DNA of 64,000 nt, from assembly GCA_017480195.1 (NCBI GenBank), contig JAFVBE010000003.1, forward strand, positions 31,387 to 95,386, written 5' to 3'. Every line of letters begins with the position of its first letter. Within the stretch, counting starts at the first letter, position 1. The position numbers were made by a program, and so were the translations under genes. Below, in pieces: positions 54,329 to 63,849 of the stretch. The notes below the pieces were generated by a model. It was not told where the DNA came from. It did no database searches and saw only the letters and a program-made list of their open reading frames with translations. This DNA comes from Lachnospiraceae bacterium (GTDB lineage Bacteria; Bacillota; Clostridia; Lachnospirales; Lachnospiraceae).

Positions 54329-56035
54329 CTATGCTCTGGCAGCCTTCATAAGCTTCTTGTTCTCGTACATTATGGCATCTGCCTGACGTATGGCTTCGAG
54401 TGGATCTAAGTAATCCTCAGCATCACTGGACACAAGACCACAGGCAGCAGATACCTTGAAAGGAAATGTGCCGGATTTATCTTCTTCCCGAATTTTATTT
54501 AAGAATTCTTCAACCAGATTTTCGGCATTTTTTCTGCTTCCGAATACACATGCTACGAATTCATCACCGCCCCATCTGCCACAAAAGCCTGATTCAGAGA
54601 AGGTTTCATTAATATGGGAGGCAACTGTTTTAATCAGCAGGTCGCCTATATCGTGGCCATAGTTATCATTTGCAACCTTAAGATTATTTAAGTCAATGAA
54701 TACCATAGTGTATTCCTTTATATCTTTTTCTTCCATTTCTTCAATACTCTTATAGCAGGCGGCACGATTGGATATATCGGTAAGCGGATCTTTATAAGCA
54801 AGCACCATAAGCTGCTTACGCTCGATTTCCGAAGTATACTCGTCGGCGGATACTGATATAAGATATATGACAAGGGACACGGCGATTACAAGGATGGCTA
54901 TAGCACTTACTCCGTGTGTCGATACCCATGATTTATTTAGGATATATTTGGTAATATTGAAGCGTGCTAACTCAAGTATGCCGCACAGCATAGATATTAG
55001 TACGCCATATCTTAATATAAAAATATATTGGTTGGTCTTATGTTTCGTACCTACAAATAAGGCAACAACCATAATCACTATGGTTGTACCGGTAAGAAGA
55101 TGCATACTTGTGAGCATATCCGAGTAGTTATATTTTACAGGCGAAAGCTCTATGAAGGTTGCAGTTATGTAATACAGGGCATAAACACAGGTAACACCGG
55201 TAAGTAATTTTTTGAAAAATGGTACATCGACTACCGTGTATATAAATGCTGCAAGCGGCAGAGGTGCTAAGTACAAGGCATAGTACTCCAGCTTTGCGCA
55301 GAATTCCACATTTCCAAGTATGAGGTAGAACATTCTCAGACTTCCGAAGAACCACGCATTTATAAGAAGCTCGAACAATGCTATAGGAAGGCCAAGCTGT
55401 ATCTTTCTTAGTGATATGCTTCGCACGAGGAAGAAAAATACGCATATGATAGCCATAATCATAAGGGTAAGAGACAACGAGAATATAATACTCTGCTTGT
55501 TGATTATCCGTTTCCAGCTTTGATTGGCAGGGATAATACCGATGCCGTTCAAATCTGAATATGGCATACTCACGACAGAGGTAATGTCGAGAATTATTTC
55601 TTTGGAATTATAATCGTATGGCAGAGGTATCTCATAGATACGATTGCCGTAATGGGTTGATATATTTTCAGAATCTACAGTATCATGGAATAATTCCATG
55701 TCGTCTATGTAGACATTAAGGACTGCGTTGTAGAGCGGTATGTACAGCTCGGCAGTGGCGATATTAATTTCCGTCGGAAGCTTGATATGTACGATAAGTC
55801 TTTCGTTTTTGGTTATTGAACCGAAATCACCGTCATCAAAATGCGCAGTTGTACCATCCTTGTATGTTACATCTGTTGACATATATTCCTGTAACGGATA
55901 AAAATCTTCTGTTTCTATATCATTTAAAGAAAATGCAAAAATCATTACTATAAGAAATATAGTCATCGAAAGCCCTATGGTATTAGGAAGCTTCATTGAT
56001 TTTTTGTCTTTTTTGTTCCCCTTTTTGTGTATCAA
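54329..56035 (-). CDS. Membrane diguanylate cyclase (GGDEF)
   Basis: The 568-residue protein has an N-terminal helix, an outside domain of about 150 residues (7TMR-DISM-like sensing region), about seven helices (residues 185-400) and an intact GGDEF domain. The signature is RWGGDEFVACVFG, with DPLTDISNRAA and FIDLNNLKVANDNYGHDIGD. It should make c-di-GMP in response to an outside signal. The start is a TTG at 56035 with AAAGGGG upstream; an ATG 39 bases later lacks a site. It is convergent with the B3/B4 gene. The 220 bases upstream hold only AT-rich promoter-like sequence. Confidence 0.9.
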   Translation of the reverse strand: MIHKKGNKKDKKSMKLPNTIGLSMTIFLIVMIFAFSLNDIETEDFYPLQEYMSTDVTYKDGTTAHFDDGDFGSITKNERLIVHIKLPTEINIATAELYIPLYNAVLNVYIDDMELFHDTVDSENISTHYGNRIYEIPLPYDYNSKEIILDITSVVSMPYSDLNGIGIIPANQSWKRIINKQSIIFSLSLTLMIMAIICVFFFLVRSISLRKIQLGLPIALFELLINAWFFGSLRMFYLILGNVEFCAKLEYYALYLAPLPLAAFIYTVVDVPFFKKLLTGVTCVYALYYITATFIELSPVKYNYSDMLTSMHLLTGTTIVIMVVALFVGTKHKTNQYIFILRYGVLISMLCGILELARFNITKYILNKSWVSTHGVSAIAILVIAVSLVIYLISVSADEYTSEIERKQLMVLAYKDPLTDISNRAACYKSIEEMEEKDIKEYTMVFIDLNNLKVANDNYGHDIGDLLIKTVASHINETFSESGFCGRWGGDEFVACVFGSRKNAENLVEEFLNKIREEDKSGTFPFKVSAACGLVSSDAEDYLDPLEAIRQADAIMYENKKLMKAARA

Positions 56036-56254
56036 TTTATATCCCCTTTATAATATAAAAAGCGTTCCTTCTAAATGCTGCTTGTATAAGTTATTGTATC
56101 ATAACTTTATTATTTATGACAGATATATTTTATTTTATTGTTTAATTGTAAATGAAATTGATGTATATTATTATCTGATGAGAAATTTAATTAAGCTGAT
56201 ATGCTGATTCGGATTTATAATAATGTGTAAATATTATTCGAAAGGGATTAATAA

Positions 56255-56917
56255 GTGGACAAGGATAGACAAAGGGTAGATATAAAAGGATATATTAAGA
56301 AAAATTATAGGAATATTATCATATGCTTCTTAGCTGTGCTGGGTATGGGATTTTCACTGTCATTTCTTATACTCTGCAATCTTGGAACGGATACCTGTAC
56401 CTTTATGAACAGGAATGTATCAGGCAAGATAGGCTTAAGCTTCGGAACATGGCAGCTTATGGTTAATATAGCCTTGCTTGTGCTGGTTATAATCTTTAGA
56501 CGCGACCTTATAGGTATAGGTACGGTTATTAATATGGTACTTATAGCATATTATGCGGATTTCTTCGACTGGATATGGGGTAAATTCATACCGGAATCAG
56601 CCTTTACCGAGCCGTTTAGCAGGGGGATAATATTTACACTCTCACTTGCAGGCTTTATAATAACTGCGGCAATTTATATGAATACAGATGTCGGTATTGC
56701 GCCATATGATGCACTTGCAGTTATGTTAAATGATGTCTTGAAGAAGCTTCCGTTTTTCTTATGCAGGAATATCGTGGATTTTTCATCTATTGTAATAGGT
56801 ATGCTGGCAGGCGGCAGACCTAAGATAGGGCATATCCTTATGGCGCTTCTGCTTGGACCGGCGATTACATTGGTTGGAAAGAAATTAAAGGGAGAGTCTG
56901 AGAATCAGAGTGCTTGA
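56255..56917 (+). CDS. YczE/YitT-type membrane protein
   Basis: This 220-residue protein with about five helices has the family core GMGFSLSFLILCNLGTDTCT, SFGTWQLMVN and DVGIAPYDALAVML. Proteins of this type are thought to be transporters or accessory membrane proteins; the substrate is unknown. GTG start with AAAGGGA upstream. It lies 27 bases before the MATE gene and is probably cotranscribed. Confidence 0.82.
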   Translation: MDKDRQRVDIKGYIKKNYRNIIICFLAVLGMGFSLSFLILCNLGTDTCTFMNRNVSGKIGLSFGTWQLMVNIALLVLVIIFRRDLIGIGTVINMVLIAYYADFFDWIWGKFIPESAFTEPFSRGIIFTLSLAGFIITAAIYMNTDVGIAPYDALAVMLNDVLKKLPFFLCRNIVDFSSIVIGMLAGGRPKIGHILMALLLGPAITLVGKKLKGESENQSA

Positions 56918-56944
56918 GAGGAAAAACAGGGGATATATGGATAT

Positions 56945-58288
56945 ATGAAAAAAGATAAAATTGGATTAATACGGGAACTGATATTGCTCGCAATACCAGC
57001 TATATTGGAGCTTATTTTAAGTACCTTGCTTCAATATGTGGATACTGCAATGGTCGGACATCTTGGTGAAGAAGCGACCGCTGCGGTAAGTACTACGACA
57101 ACTATAGGCTGGCTAATCGGTGGCTTCATTCATGCGATAGGTATAGCACTCCTTGCGATGATGTCTAAAGCGGTAGGTGCAAAGGATGAGGATAGATTGA
57201 GGAGGCTTGCTTCACAGGCTGTTATACTTGTGGTATGTGTAGGGATTACAGTAGGTGTCATAGCGCTCTCGCTGGCACGATTTATCCCACGCTGGATGGG
57301 GGCTGCTCCTGCGATAAGAGAGAATGCGTATAAATACTTCTTTATCATAAGCATGCCTATGATATTCAGAGCAGCTACGCTTATATTCGGCTCGTGTATC
57401 AGGGCTACACTCGATACCAAGAAACCTATGCTGGTGAATATTATAGCCAATATAGTGAATATGGTTTTAGACTGGCTTTTGATATATGTATTTTCAATGG
57501 GGGTTATCGGTGCTGCTTATGCGACAGCCATATCATATATCATATCAGGAATTCTTATGTTCTGTGTATTTGAGGGAAAGAAGGAATTAAGGGTTTCGCT
57601 TAAGGATATACATATGGATGGCAGGCTGCTTAAGGAAATCTCTAAGGTTGCTCTTCCTGCGGTTGCCACACAGGCTACATCCTCACTTGGATATGTGGTA
57701 TTCGCAGGGCTTGTATCAAGTATGGGTGTGACGATATTTGCAGCACATTCCATAGCCGTAAATGCCGAGACTATATTTTATATAGCGGGATATGGATTAA
57801 GCTCGGCAACCTCCGCACTGATAGGTGTTGCATATGGTGAGAAGAACCTTAATAAGCTGAAAGCCGTAATGAAGGTAAGTGTGATTATGACCGTTGTTAT
57901 AATGCTGTTAAACGGAACCCTGCTGTATCTTCTGTCATATCCGCTTATGAATATATTTACGAGCAGTGAGCGTGTTGCCGTGCTTGGCTCGAATATGCTT
58001 AAGATAGTAGCATTTACAGAGCCGTTCTTTGGACTTATGATTTCCATTCAGGGTATTTTTTACGGACTTGGTAAAACTGCAAAGGTATTTGTCGTTGAGG
58101 CGTTTAGTATGTGGGGCATAAGAATTGTATTTACATTTTTGTGCGTGAAGCTGTGGCATACCGGACTTCGTGAGGTGTGGTACTGTATGATTGCAGATAA
58201 TATATGCAAGGCTTTGCTGCTTGCATTTTCTATGATTATGTTTAGAAGGAGTAAGAGACTTGAGAAGGAATTTGATGTAACGGTGTAA
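56945..58288 (+). CDS. MATE-family efflux transporter
   Basis: This 447-residue, 12-helix cation/drug antiporter has the family marks VDTAMVGHLGEEATAAVS and the matching second-half segment IFAAHSIAVNAETIFYIAGYG. It probably exports organic cations or small metabolites using a Na+ or H+ gradient. The second MalY-type gene follows after 61 bases. Confidence 0.93.
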   Translation: MKKDKIGLIRELILLAIPAILELILSTLLQYVDTAMVGHLGEEATAAVSTTTTIGWLIGGFIHAIGIALLAMMSKAVGAKDEDRLRRLASQAVILVVCVGITVGVIALSLARFIPRWMGAAPAIRENAYKYFFIISMPMIFRAATLIFGSCIRATLDTKKPMLVNIIANIVNMVLDWLLIYVFSMGVIGAAYATAISYIISGILMFCVFEGKKELRVSLKDIHMDGRLLKEISKVALPAVATQATSSLGYVVFAGLVSSMGVTIFAAHSIAVNAETIFYIAGYGLSSATSALIGVAYGEKNLNKLKAVMKVSVIMTVVIMLLNGTLLYLLSYPLMNIFTSSERVAVLGSNMLKIVAFTEPFFGLMISIQGIFYGLGKTAKVFVVEAFSMWGIRIVFTFLCVKLWHTGLREVWYCMIADNICKALLLAFSMIMFRRSKRLEKEFDVTV

Positions 58289-58349
58289 CATAGATGCGTG
58301 AAATATAAGGTTGACGAGATAGTATACAAATTCAGAAAGGATCAGTATA

Positions 58350-59519
58350 ATGGGAAAATATAATTTTGACAAGATAACGGACAGGAGAGGCACTAACTCG
58401 CTTAAGTGGAATGTAGCAGAGGGTGAGCTGCCTATGTGGGTGGCAGATATGGATTTTGAGACTGCACCTGAGATAATAGATGCACTTAATAAGCGTGTTG
58501 TAAATGGAATATTCGGTTATGAGGATATCCCTGAAAGCTGGTATGAGGCATATATCAACTGGTGGGGAAGGAGGCATAATACCGTAATTAAAAAGGAATG
58601 GCTTATCTACAGTGCGGGCGTAATACCGACTTTATCAAGCTCAATAAGAAAGCTTTCCACGCCTGCGGAAAATGTCGTAATACTCACGCCTGTGTATAAT
58701 ATGTTCTATAATTCAATAAGGAATAACGGACGCAATATCTTGGAATGTGAGATGAAGTATGAGGACGGTGACTATAGTATAGATTATGATGATCTGGAAG
58801 ATAAGCTGTCCAAGCCGCAGACCTCAATTATGATATTTTGCAATCCGCATAATCCTATAGGCAGGATATGGGATAAGGACACTCTTGAGAAGGTAGGACA
58901 GCTTTGCCTTGATAATGGGGTTAAGCTTATTGTGGATGAGATACATTGTGATATAACCGCACCTGATAAGGAATATGTATCATACATATCATTAAGTGAT
59001 GAGCTGATTAATAATGCTGTAGTTGCCATATCGCCGACTAAGGCTTTCAATATGGCAGGTATACAAACCTCCGCTGTGGTTGTACCCGACAGATTTATAC
59101 GCCATAAGGTATGGAGGCAGATTAATACGGACGAGGTTGGCGAGCCTAATTCATTTGCTATAGCTGCTACACTTGCAGCTTTTAATGAAGGAGAGTGCTG
59201 GCTTGATGAATTAAGGGAGTATATATATCAGAACAGGCTCATGTCCGAGAAGTATATCGGAGAGAATCTGGAGGGTATAAGTATAATGCCGCTTGATGCG
59301 ACTTATCTTATGTGGCTTGATGTAAGCTGTATAACCTCTGATTCCGGGCAGCTTGCAAAGCATATCAGGAAGACTACGGGGCTATACTTAAGTGCAGGCT
59401 CGCATTATGGCAAGGGTGGAGATAGATTTTTAAGGATTAACATAGCCTGTCCGAGGACTCGTCTTGAGGATGGACTTGAAAGACTTAAAAAAGGAATTGA
59501 TTCATATGGGGATTTGTAA
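58350..59519 (+). CDS. MalY/PatB-family C-S lyase, second copy
   Basis: This 389-residue PLP enzyme shows LPMWVADMDFETAPEI, CNPHNPIGRIWD, DEIHCDI and the PLP lysine in SPTKAFNMAG. It is paralogous to the 40944 gene but clearly diverged. It would cleave cystathionine or another S-conjugate. Its place after a MATE exporter might mean removal of sulfur-containing toxic conjugates; this is a guess. RBS AAAGG. Confidence 0.92.
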   Translation: MGKYNFDKITDRRGTNSLKWNVAEGELPMWVADMDFETAPEIIDALNKRVVNGIFGYEDIPESWYEAYINWWGRRHNTVIKKEWLIYSAGVIPTLSSSIRKLSTPAENVVILTPVYNMFYNSIRNNGRNILECEMKYEDGDYSIDYDDLEDKLSKPQTSIMIFCNPHNPIGRIWDKDTLEKVGQLCLDNGVKLIVDEIHCDITAPDKEYVSYISLSDELINNAVVAISPTKAFNMAGIQTSAVVVPDRFIRHKVWRQINTDEVGEPNSFAIAATLAAFNEGECWLDELREYIYQNRLMSEKYIGENLEGISIMPLDATYLMWLDVSCITSDSGQLAKHIRKTTGLYLSAGSHYGKGGDRFLRINIACPRTRLEDGLERLKKGIDSYGDL

Positions 59520-59575
59520 TATAATCGTTGCCTGTAGAATTGGCAATGCTTAATAAAATACATGGAGATATAAAA

Positions 59576-60427
59576 ATGAGCAAAATGACAGAGATTAAAA
59601 ATGGTTTTTTTGAGGGCGAGCGTTCACTTTATATGGAGAACAATCTTATCATAAGAGATACGATTTTTGGAGAAGGTGAGTCACCTCTTAAGGAAAGCAG
59701 GAATATTGAGTTGTATGGAAGTATGTTCAAGTGGAAGTATCCGCTATGGTATTCAAAGAATATTAAGGTGGAGGACTGCACATGGTTTGATATGGCGAGA
59801 GCAGGCGTCTGGTACACAGATGATATCGTGGTTAGGAATTCTCTTATTGAGGCTCCTAAGAATTTCCGAAGATGCAGGAATTTAACCTTATCAAATGTGT
59901 CTTTTCCTGTTGCAGAGGAAACTCTATGGAATTGCAGCGATGTAAGGCTTGATAATGTTATGGCTAAGGGCGATTATTTTGCTATGAATTCAAGTGATGT
60001 TAAGGTAGATAATCTTAGTCTGTATGGTAATTATTCCTTTGACGGTGCGAAGAATATTGAGGTTCGTAATTCCAAGCTTCTGTCTAAGGATGCGTTCTGG
60101 AACTGCGAGAATGTAACAGTGTATGATACTTTTATCTCAGGTGAATATCTGGGCTGGAACTCGAAGAATCTTACCTTTATTAACTGCACGATAGAGAGTC
60201 TTCAGGGGATGTGCTACATAGATAATCTTGTTATGAAGAATTGTAAGCTGCTTAATACAACGCTTGCATTTGAATATTCTACGGTAGATGCAGAGATTGT
60301 AAGTGTTATCGACAGTGTGAAGAATCCATCAGGCGGAGTTATTAAGGCGGAGGCTATAGGAGAGCTTATAATGGAAGAGGCTAAGGTGGATGTGACAAAG
60401 ACTGAGATTATATACTCAGCGCAGTAA
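59576..60427 (+). CDS. DUF3737 right-handed beta-helix protein
   Basis: This 283-residue protein is made of repeated short strands (pattern IEL-x-G-S-x-F-K..., NIKVEDCTWF, DIVVRNSLIE, NLTLSNVSF, DVRLDNVMAK, NIEVRNSKLL, NVTVYDTFIS) typical of a parallel beta-helix, matching the DUF3737 family of gut anaerobes. No signal peptide is visible. The function is unknown. The ATG at 59576 with GGAGA upstream is preferred over in-frame starts from 59528. Confidence 0.85.
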   Translation: MSKMTEIKNGFFEGERSLYMENNLIIRDTIFGEGESPLKESRNIELYGSMFKWKYPLWYSKNIKVEDCTWFDMARAGVWYTDDIVVRNSLIEAPKNFRRCRNLTLSNVSFPVAEETLWNCSDVRLDNVMAKGDYFAMNSSDVKVDNLSLYGNYSFDGAKNIEVRNSKLLSKDAFWNCENVTVYDTFISGEYLGWNSKNLTFINCTIESLQGMCYIDNLVMKNCKLLNTTLAFEYSTVDAEIVSVIDSVKNPSGGVIKAEAIGELIMEEAKVDVTKTEIIYSAQ

Positions 60428-60432
60428 AAGGT

Positions 60433-60743
60433 CGGTTAGAGGGTATGGTATGCTTTGATTACCCCAATATACAGTTTCTTAAATAATGAATATGAAAAGG
60501 CAGTTTGCCAACACGCAATCAATTTACTAAATCAGTCAACTCAGATTCTATGTCTTAGCACGAAATCGAGAACTCGCTACGCTCAGACAGCTCGATTTCT
60601 GAGCTAATCCATACGAACCATTCGTTGCTGATTTCACGTAAATTGTGCGAATCATTGGCATAACTGCCTTTTCATATTCATTTCAAAGTTTTATTTCTTG
60701 GGGAATAAAAGCATACCCCCTCTAACCGATACGCTACGCGTAT
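60433..60743 (+). repeat. Long palindromic element, copy 2 (with insert)
   Basis: Outer arms CGGTTAGAGGG (60433) and CCCTCTAACCG (to 60728), and inner arms AATATGAAAAGGCAGTT/AACTGCCTTTTCATATT, correspond part by part to copy 1 at 32650. A hairpin ATACGC-TAC-GCGTAT abuts the right end. Differences from copy 1 are often paired changes that keep base pairing. The loop is interrupted by a second element (60519-60641). Confidence 0.85.
60519..60641 (+). mobile_element. Hairpin element inserted in the loop of copy 2
   Basis: Compared with copy 1, about 123 bases are inserted between CACGCAA (60512-60518) and CACGTAA (60635-60641), which look like an imperfect 7-bp target duplication. The insert has its own inverted repeat: TTAGC-x2-GAAATCGAG (60555-60570) and CTCGATTTC-x3-GCTAA (60591-60607). 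It is a MITE-like unit without coding sequence. Confidence 0.6.
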
Positions 60744-60771
60744 AAAAGATTTAATTTATTGAATTATCTTT

Positions 60772-60912
60772 CTACATTGCTACCGCCAATAAAATTACAA
60801 GTACAGAAAATATAAGCAGAATGCTTCCGGCTATTAACAGTATCTTTATTATCTTTTTATGTGCTTCTTTATCCATACTTCCATTTATCTGCATCAATTT
60901 TATTATGCTCAT
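60772..60912 (-). pseudogene. Small membrane protein, probably 5'-truncated
   Basis: A minus-strand frame reads MSIIKLMQINGSMDKEAHKK followed by a hydrophobic helix and ends at 60772. Upstream in the same frame (to about 60981) it continues as membrane-like sequence (HFEIFSAYCTTLGLVYSV) until a TAA, without a start codon or ribosome binding site. It looks like the end of a two-helix membrane protein that lost its start. The rest, 60985-61240, holds nothing I can support. Confidence 0.35.
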
Positions 60913-61240
60913 TACAGAATAAACTAAGCCCAATGTCGTGCAGTAAGCCGAAAATATTTCAAAATGCCGTAGACGCTCTATTTACGCTTACCCTCGCACC
61001 ATGATGTAAACTTTTGTTTACATTGGTTCGTTTTTTGGTCTTGCATTTTGCATTTGCCTATAATATAATCATTCTCAAGCAGATAAAATCTTATATTCAG
61101 AATTTTTCTATAATTCAATCAGAGATTGTCCTGCTTAAATTACATGTAATTATTTTTATAGCGGAAGATATCATTAGCAAACGCATATTATTATGTGTTT
61201 TAGGTGGCAATACATATCTTTCGCGAAAGGGAAGGTATTT

Positions 61241-61932
61241 ATGTCAAAGGTAAAATCAAGAAAAAACAAGAGAGGCAGCTCAAGTAGCAAGAAGAAAAGG
61301 CAGGCAAGCAGGAAGAAAAATGTAATACGGAATTTTAAGGATACGGTGTTCCGTATGCTATTTAATAACAAGAAAGCGCTTCTATCTCTTTATAATGCAG
61401 TGAATGACACGAGCTATGACAATGAAGAAGACTTAGAGATTACAACTCTTGAGAATGCAATCTATATGTCTATAATGATGAGATAAATTTAGAATTAAAG
61501 GTCTTGCAACTCAATATAAATAAGAGTTATAATGAGACCATAAAAGCTAAATGTCCGGAGCTTTTCCAGTATATGGAATATGTGGATACCGTAAGGAGAT
61601 TTCATAAGAATTATCCTTTGGAAGATGCAGTAAGGCTTGCAGTGGACTACTGCATAGCGCACGATATACTGAGAGAGTTCCTACTTGCCAATAAGGTGGA
61701 GGTCACGAGCATGGGTATATTTGAATATGATGAGGAATTACATAAGAAGACGCTTCTCAAGGAAGGATTTGATGAAGGTTATGATAAAGGTTATGATAAA
61801 GGTTATGATAAAGGCCTTGAAGATGGTTTAAGCGAAGCAAATGAGCTTATAAATGAGAAGGATAAAATCATTGCTGATACTCTGGCGGAAAATGCACGAC
61901 TCAAGGCACAGCTTGCGGAGCGTGCAGGCTGA
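61241..61932 (+). pseudogene. Rpn/PD-(D/E)xK nuclease-family transposase relic
   Basis: The N-terminal part (61241-61486) has a Lys/Ser/Arg-rich start, then NFKDTVFRMLFNNKKALLSL and TTLENAIYMS, after which the frame runs to a stop. The C-terminal part continues in another frame (NDEINLELKVLQLNINKSYN... to 61932). In intact relatives the nuclease core with its catalytic Asp and Glu lies between these parts; here it has been deleted together with a frameshift. The tail has the repeat GYDKGYDKGYDKG. RBS GAAGG remains. It was once a recombination-promoting nuclease/transposase-like protein. Confidence 0.8.
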
Positions 61933-61956
61933 TAAAAATAAAACAGAAGACAAAAG

Positions 61957-61992
61957 GTCTGAATATGCAATTTATATTCAGACTTATTTTTT
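61957..61992 (+). terminator. Intrinsic terminator
   Basis: GTCTGAATAT and ATATTCAGAC pair over ten bases, loop GCAATTT, followed by TTATTTTTT. Confidence 0.85.
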
Positions 61993-61993
61993 G

Positions 61994-62031
61994 TTGACAA
62001 ATAAATATTAAAGTGATATCATAATGATATC
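61994..62031 (+). promoter_or_regulatory. SPFH promoter with palindrome over the -10
   Basis: TTGACA 61994-61999, 17 bases, TATCAT 62017-62022. The perfect 17-bp palindrome GATATCATAATGATATC (62015-62031) covers the -10 and the transcription start, the classic place for a repressor. The ribbon-helix-helix protein of the same region is a candidate binder. Confidence 0.7.
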
Positions 62032-62053
62032 AAAACAAAAGGAGGAAGGAATT

Positions 62054-63040
62054 ATGGAAGAAAAAGTATTAAATAAAAGCAAAAACGGTATGGCTATGCT
62101 GATGCTTATATTGCTGTTCTTTTTCGGTGGTATAGCATTAATTGTAGTTGGTGCAATGTATGCACCGGCACTTGTCGTGATAGGTGCGTTGATATTTATT
62201 TTATCTTTTTTCCTTATGCCCGGACTTAAGATTTTAAAACCACAGGAGGCATTGGTGCTTACGCTATTTGGCAAGTATGTAGGTACTTTGAAGGGCGATG
62301 GATTCTTCTTTGTAAATCCGTTTTGTGTAGCTGTAAATCCTGCATCATCCACCAAGCTTAACCAGAGTGGTGATGTTAAGGAGTCAGCAGCGCTTGCAGC
62401 GGCTACAGCAGGTGTTGAGCTTGCGAACAAGAAGATGTCACTTAAGATTATGACACTTAACAATAACAAGCAGAAGATTAATGACTGTCTCGGTAATCCT
62501 ATTGAGATAGGAATTGCAGTTACATGGAAAATCGTTGATACGGCGAAGGCTGCATTTAATGTGGATAACTATAAAGAATATTTGTCACTCCAATGTGATG
62601 CTGCACTAAGAAATATCGTAAGAATATACCCTTATGATGTAGCTCCGAATGTAGATACCACAGGTGACGGAATTGCTGACGAAGGAAGCTTGAGAGGCTC
62701 AAGTGAAACTGTTGCAGGAAGGATTAAGGATGAGATTCAGAGTAAGGTAACTGAGGCAGGTATTGAGGTTGTAGAGGCGAGGATTACATATCTTGCTTAC
62801 GCACCTGAGATTGCGGCTGTTATGCTCCAGAGACAGCAGGCTTCGGCTATAATTGACGCAAGAAAGATGATAGTTGACGGTGCTGTAGGTATGGTTGAGA
62901 TGGCACTTGAGAGACTTAGTGAGAATAATACCGTCGAGCTTGATGAGGAGAGAAAGGCGGCAATGGTATCAAATCTGCTTGTGGTTCTCTGCGGCAACCA
63001 TGACGCTCAGCCGGTAGTTAATTCGGGAAGCTTGTATTAG
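62054..63040 (+). CDS. SPFH/band 7 domain membrane protein
   Basis: This 328-residue protein has two N-terminal helices (about 12-55) and an SPFH domain (ILKPQEALVLTLFGKYVGTLKGDGFFFVNPF, then VTWKIVDTAKAAFNVDNY). A helical tail contains APEIAAVMLQRQQA and IVDGAVGMVEMALERL. Such flotillin- or prohibitin-like proteins scaffold membrane microdomains and are often induced by envelope stress. The ATG at 62054 has GGAGG eight bases upstream; an ATG at 62024 overlaps the -10 palindrome and cannot be the start from this promoter. Confidence 0.9.
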   Translation: MEEKVLNKSKNGMAMLMLILLFFFGGIALIVVGAMYAPALVVIGALIFILSFFLMPGLKILKPQEALVLTLFGKYVGTLKGDGFFFVNPFCVAVNPASSTKLNQSGDVKESAALAAATAGVELANKKMSLKIMTLNNNKQKINDCLGNPIEIGIAVTWKIVDTAKAAFNVDNYKEYLSLQCDAALRNIVRIYPYDVAPNVDTTGDGIADEGSLRGSSETVAGRIKDEIQSKVTEAGIEVVEARITYLAYAPEIAAVMLQRQQASAIIDARKMIVDGAVGMVEMALERLSENNTVELDEERKAAMVSNLLVVLCGNHDAQPVVNSGSLY

Positions 63041-63130
63041 ATGTAAAAATCAGGTAAAATGTATATTATTTGATTGTTATATTGAATAGATTGAGCTTAT
63101 AAAGCTTATATGGAAATGGAGGTGTGTCGC

Positions 63131-63331
63131 GTGGCAGATAATAAGAAACAGGTTCCCTTAAGGCTTTCTTCCAAGCTGTATGATGCCATTGCGGCATGGG
63201 CGGAGGATGATTTTCGTTCGGTGAATGGACAGATAGAATATCTTCTTACCGAGTGCGTCAGACAGAGGAAGAAGAATGGGAAGTATGTGTCGGACGAGAT
63301 AGATGTTCCGCCGGAACTGGATATCAAGTGA
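63131..63331 (+). CDS. Arc-like ribbon-helix-helix protein
   Basis: The 66-residue product contains [35 protein letters not shown], the beta strand-helix-helix pattern of Arc/MetJ DNA-binding proteins. The start is a GTG at 63131, eight bases after GGAGG. It lies 90 bases downstream of the SPFH gene and may repress that operon at the 62015 palindrome; this is inference. Confidence 0.75.
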   Translation: MADNKKQVPLRLSSKLYDAIAAWAEDDFRSVNGQIEYLLTECVRQRKKNGKYVSDEIDVPPELDIK

Positions 63332-63401
63332 GTGATAAGCGACGAGAGCGGTCGTGAGATATAGCTGTGACAAACTTGCTTGTTGGAAAGGTTGTGAGAA
63401 T

Positions 63402-63803
63402 ATGCTTAAGAAAAGCTATCTTGGAGTTTTTATATGGAGTATAATCTACTGCGCACTGTGCTTTGGCGTAGTGGCTTTACCGATTAAGGATACTGATATT
63501 CTGGTGAGAATTGTATATAATATTACATCTGTTGCTATGGCTGTTCTGGCATTTATTATCTATCTTAATGAAAAGGTATTCTGGTATACAGGAATAACCT
63601 ATGAGCAGGCAGTAGATGCAGGCTCGGAAAGAAGAAAAATATACGCACTAAAGCATGTAAAAACCTTTGGCATAGCGGCGGTAATTTATCTGATTGTATC
63701 GCTTATTATAACTGTATTTAAAGCGTCATTTGCAATTGATACAGTGATTTTCATGGTAATTCTTCTTACTGCGGCAATTTCTACAATGAGGTTTAAGCTG
63801 TAA
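63402..63803 (+). CDS. Four-helix membrane protein
   Basis: This 133-residue hypothetical protein has helices at about 6-25, 35-55, 85-104 and 108-127 and a short cytoplasmic loop YEQAVDAGSERRKIYALKH between the second and third. I do not recognise the family. It is the last gene of the SPFH region, with GGAAAGG upstream of the ATG and a strong terminator after. Confidence 0.65.
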   Translation: MLKKSYLGVFIWSIIYCALCFGVVALPIKDTDILVRIVYNITSVAMAVLAFIIYLNEKVFWYTGITYEQAVDAGSERRKIYALKHVKTFGIAAVIYLIVSLIITVFKASFAIDTVIFMVILLTAAISTMRFKL

Positions 63804-63809
63804 AATATT

Positions 63810-63843
63810 CGGCATCTGTGGGATATTCCCACAGGTGCCGTTT
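63810..63843 (+). terminator. Intrinsic terminator
   Basis: CGGCATCTGTGGG pairs with CCCACAGGTGCCG (13 pairs with one G-T), loop ATATT, then TTTGTGTTT. Confidence 0.85.
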
Positions 63844-63849
63844 GTGTTT

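Noticed and set aside
61014-61253. A 79-residue frame before the Rpn relic
   Set aside because: Hydrophobic, no recognisable domain, no good ribosome binding site, and it overlaps the relic's start; treated as chance.
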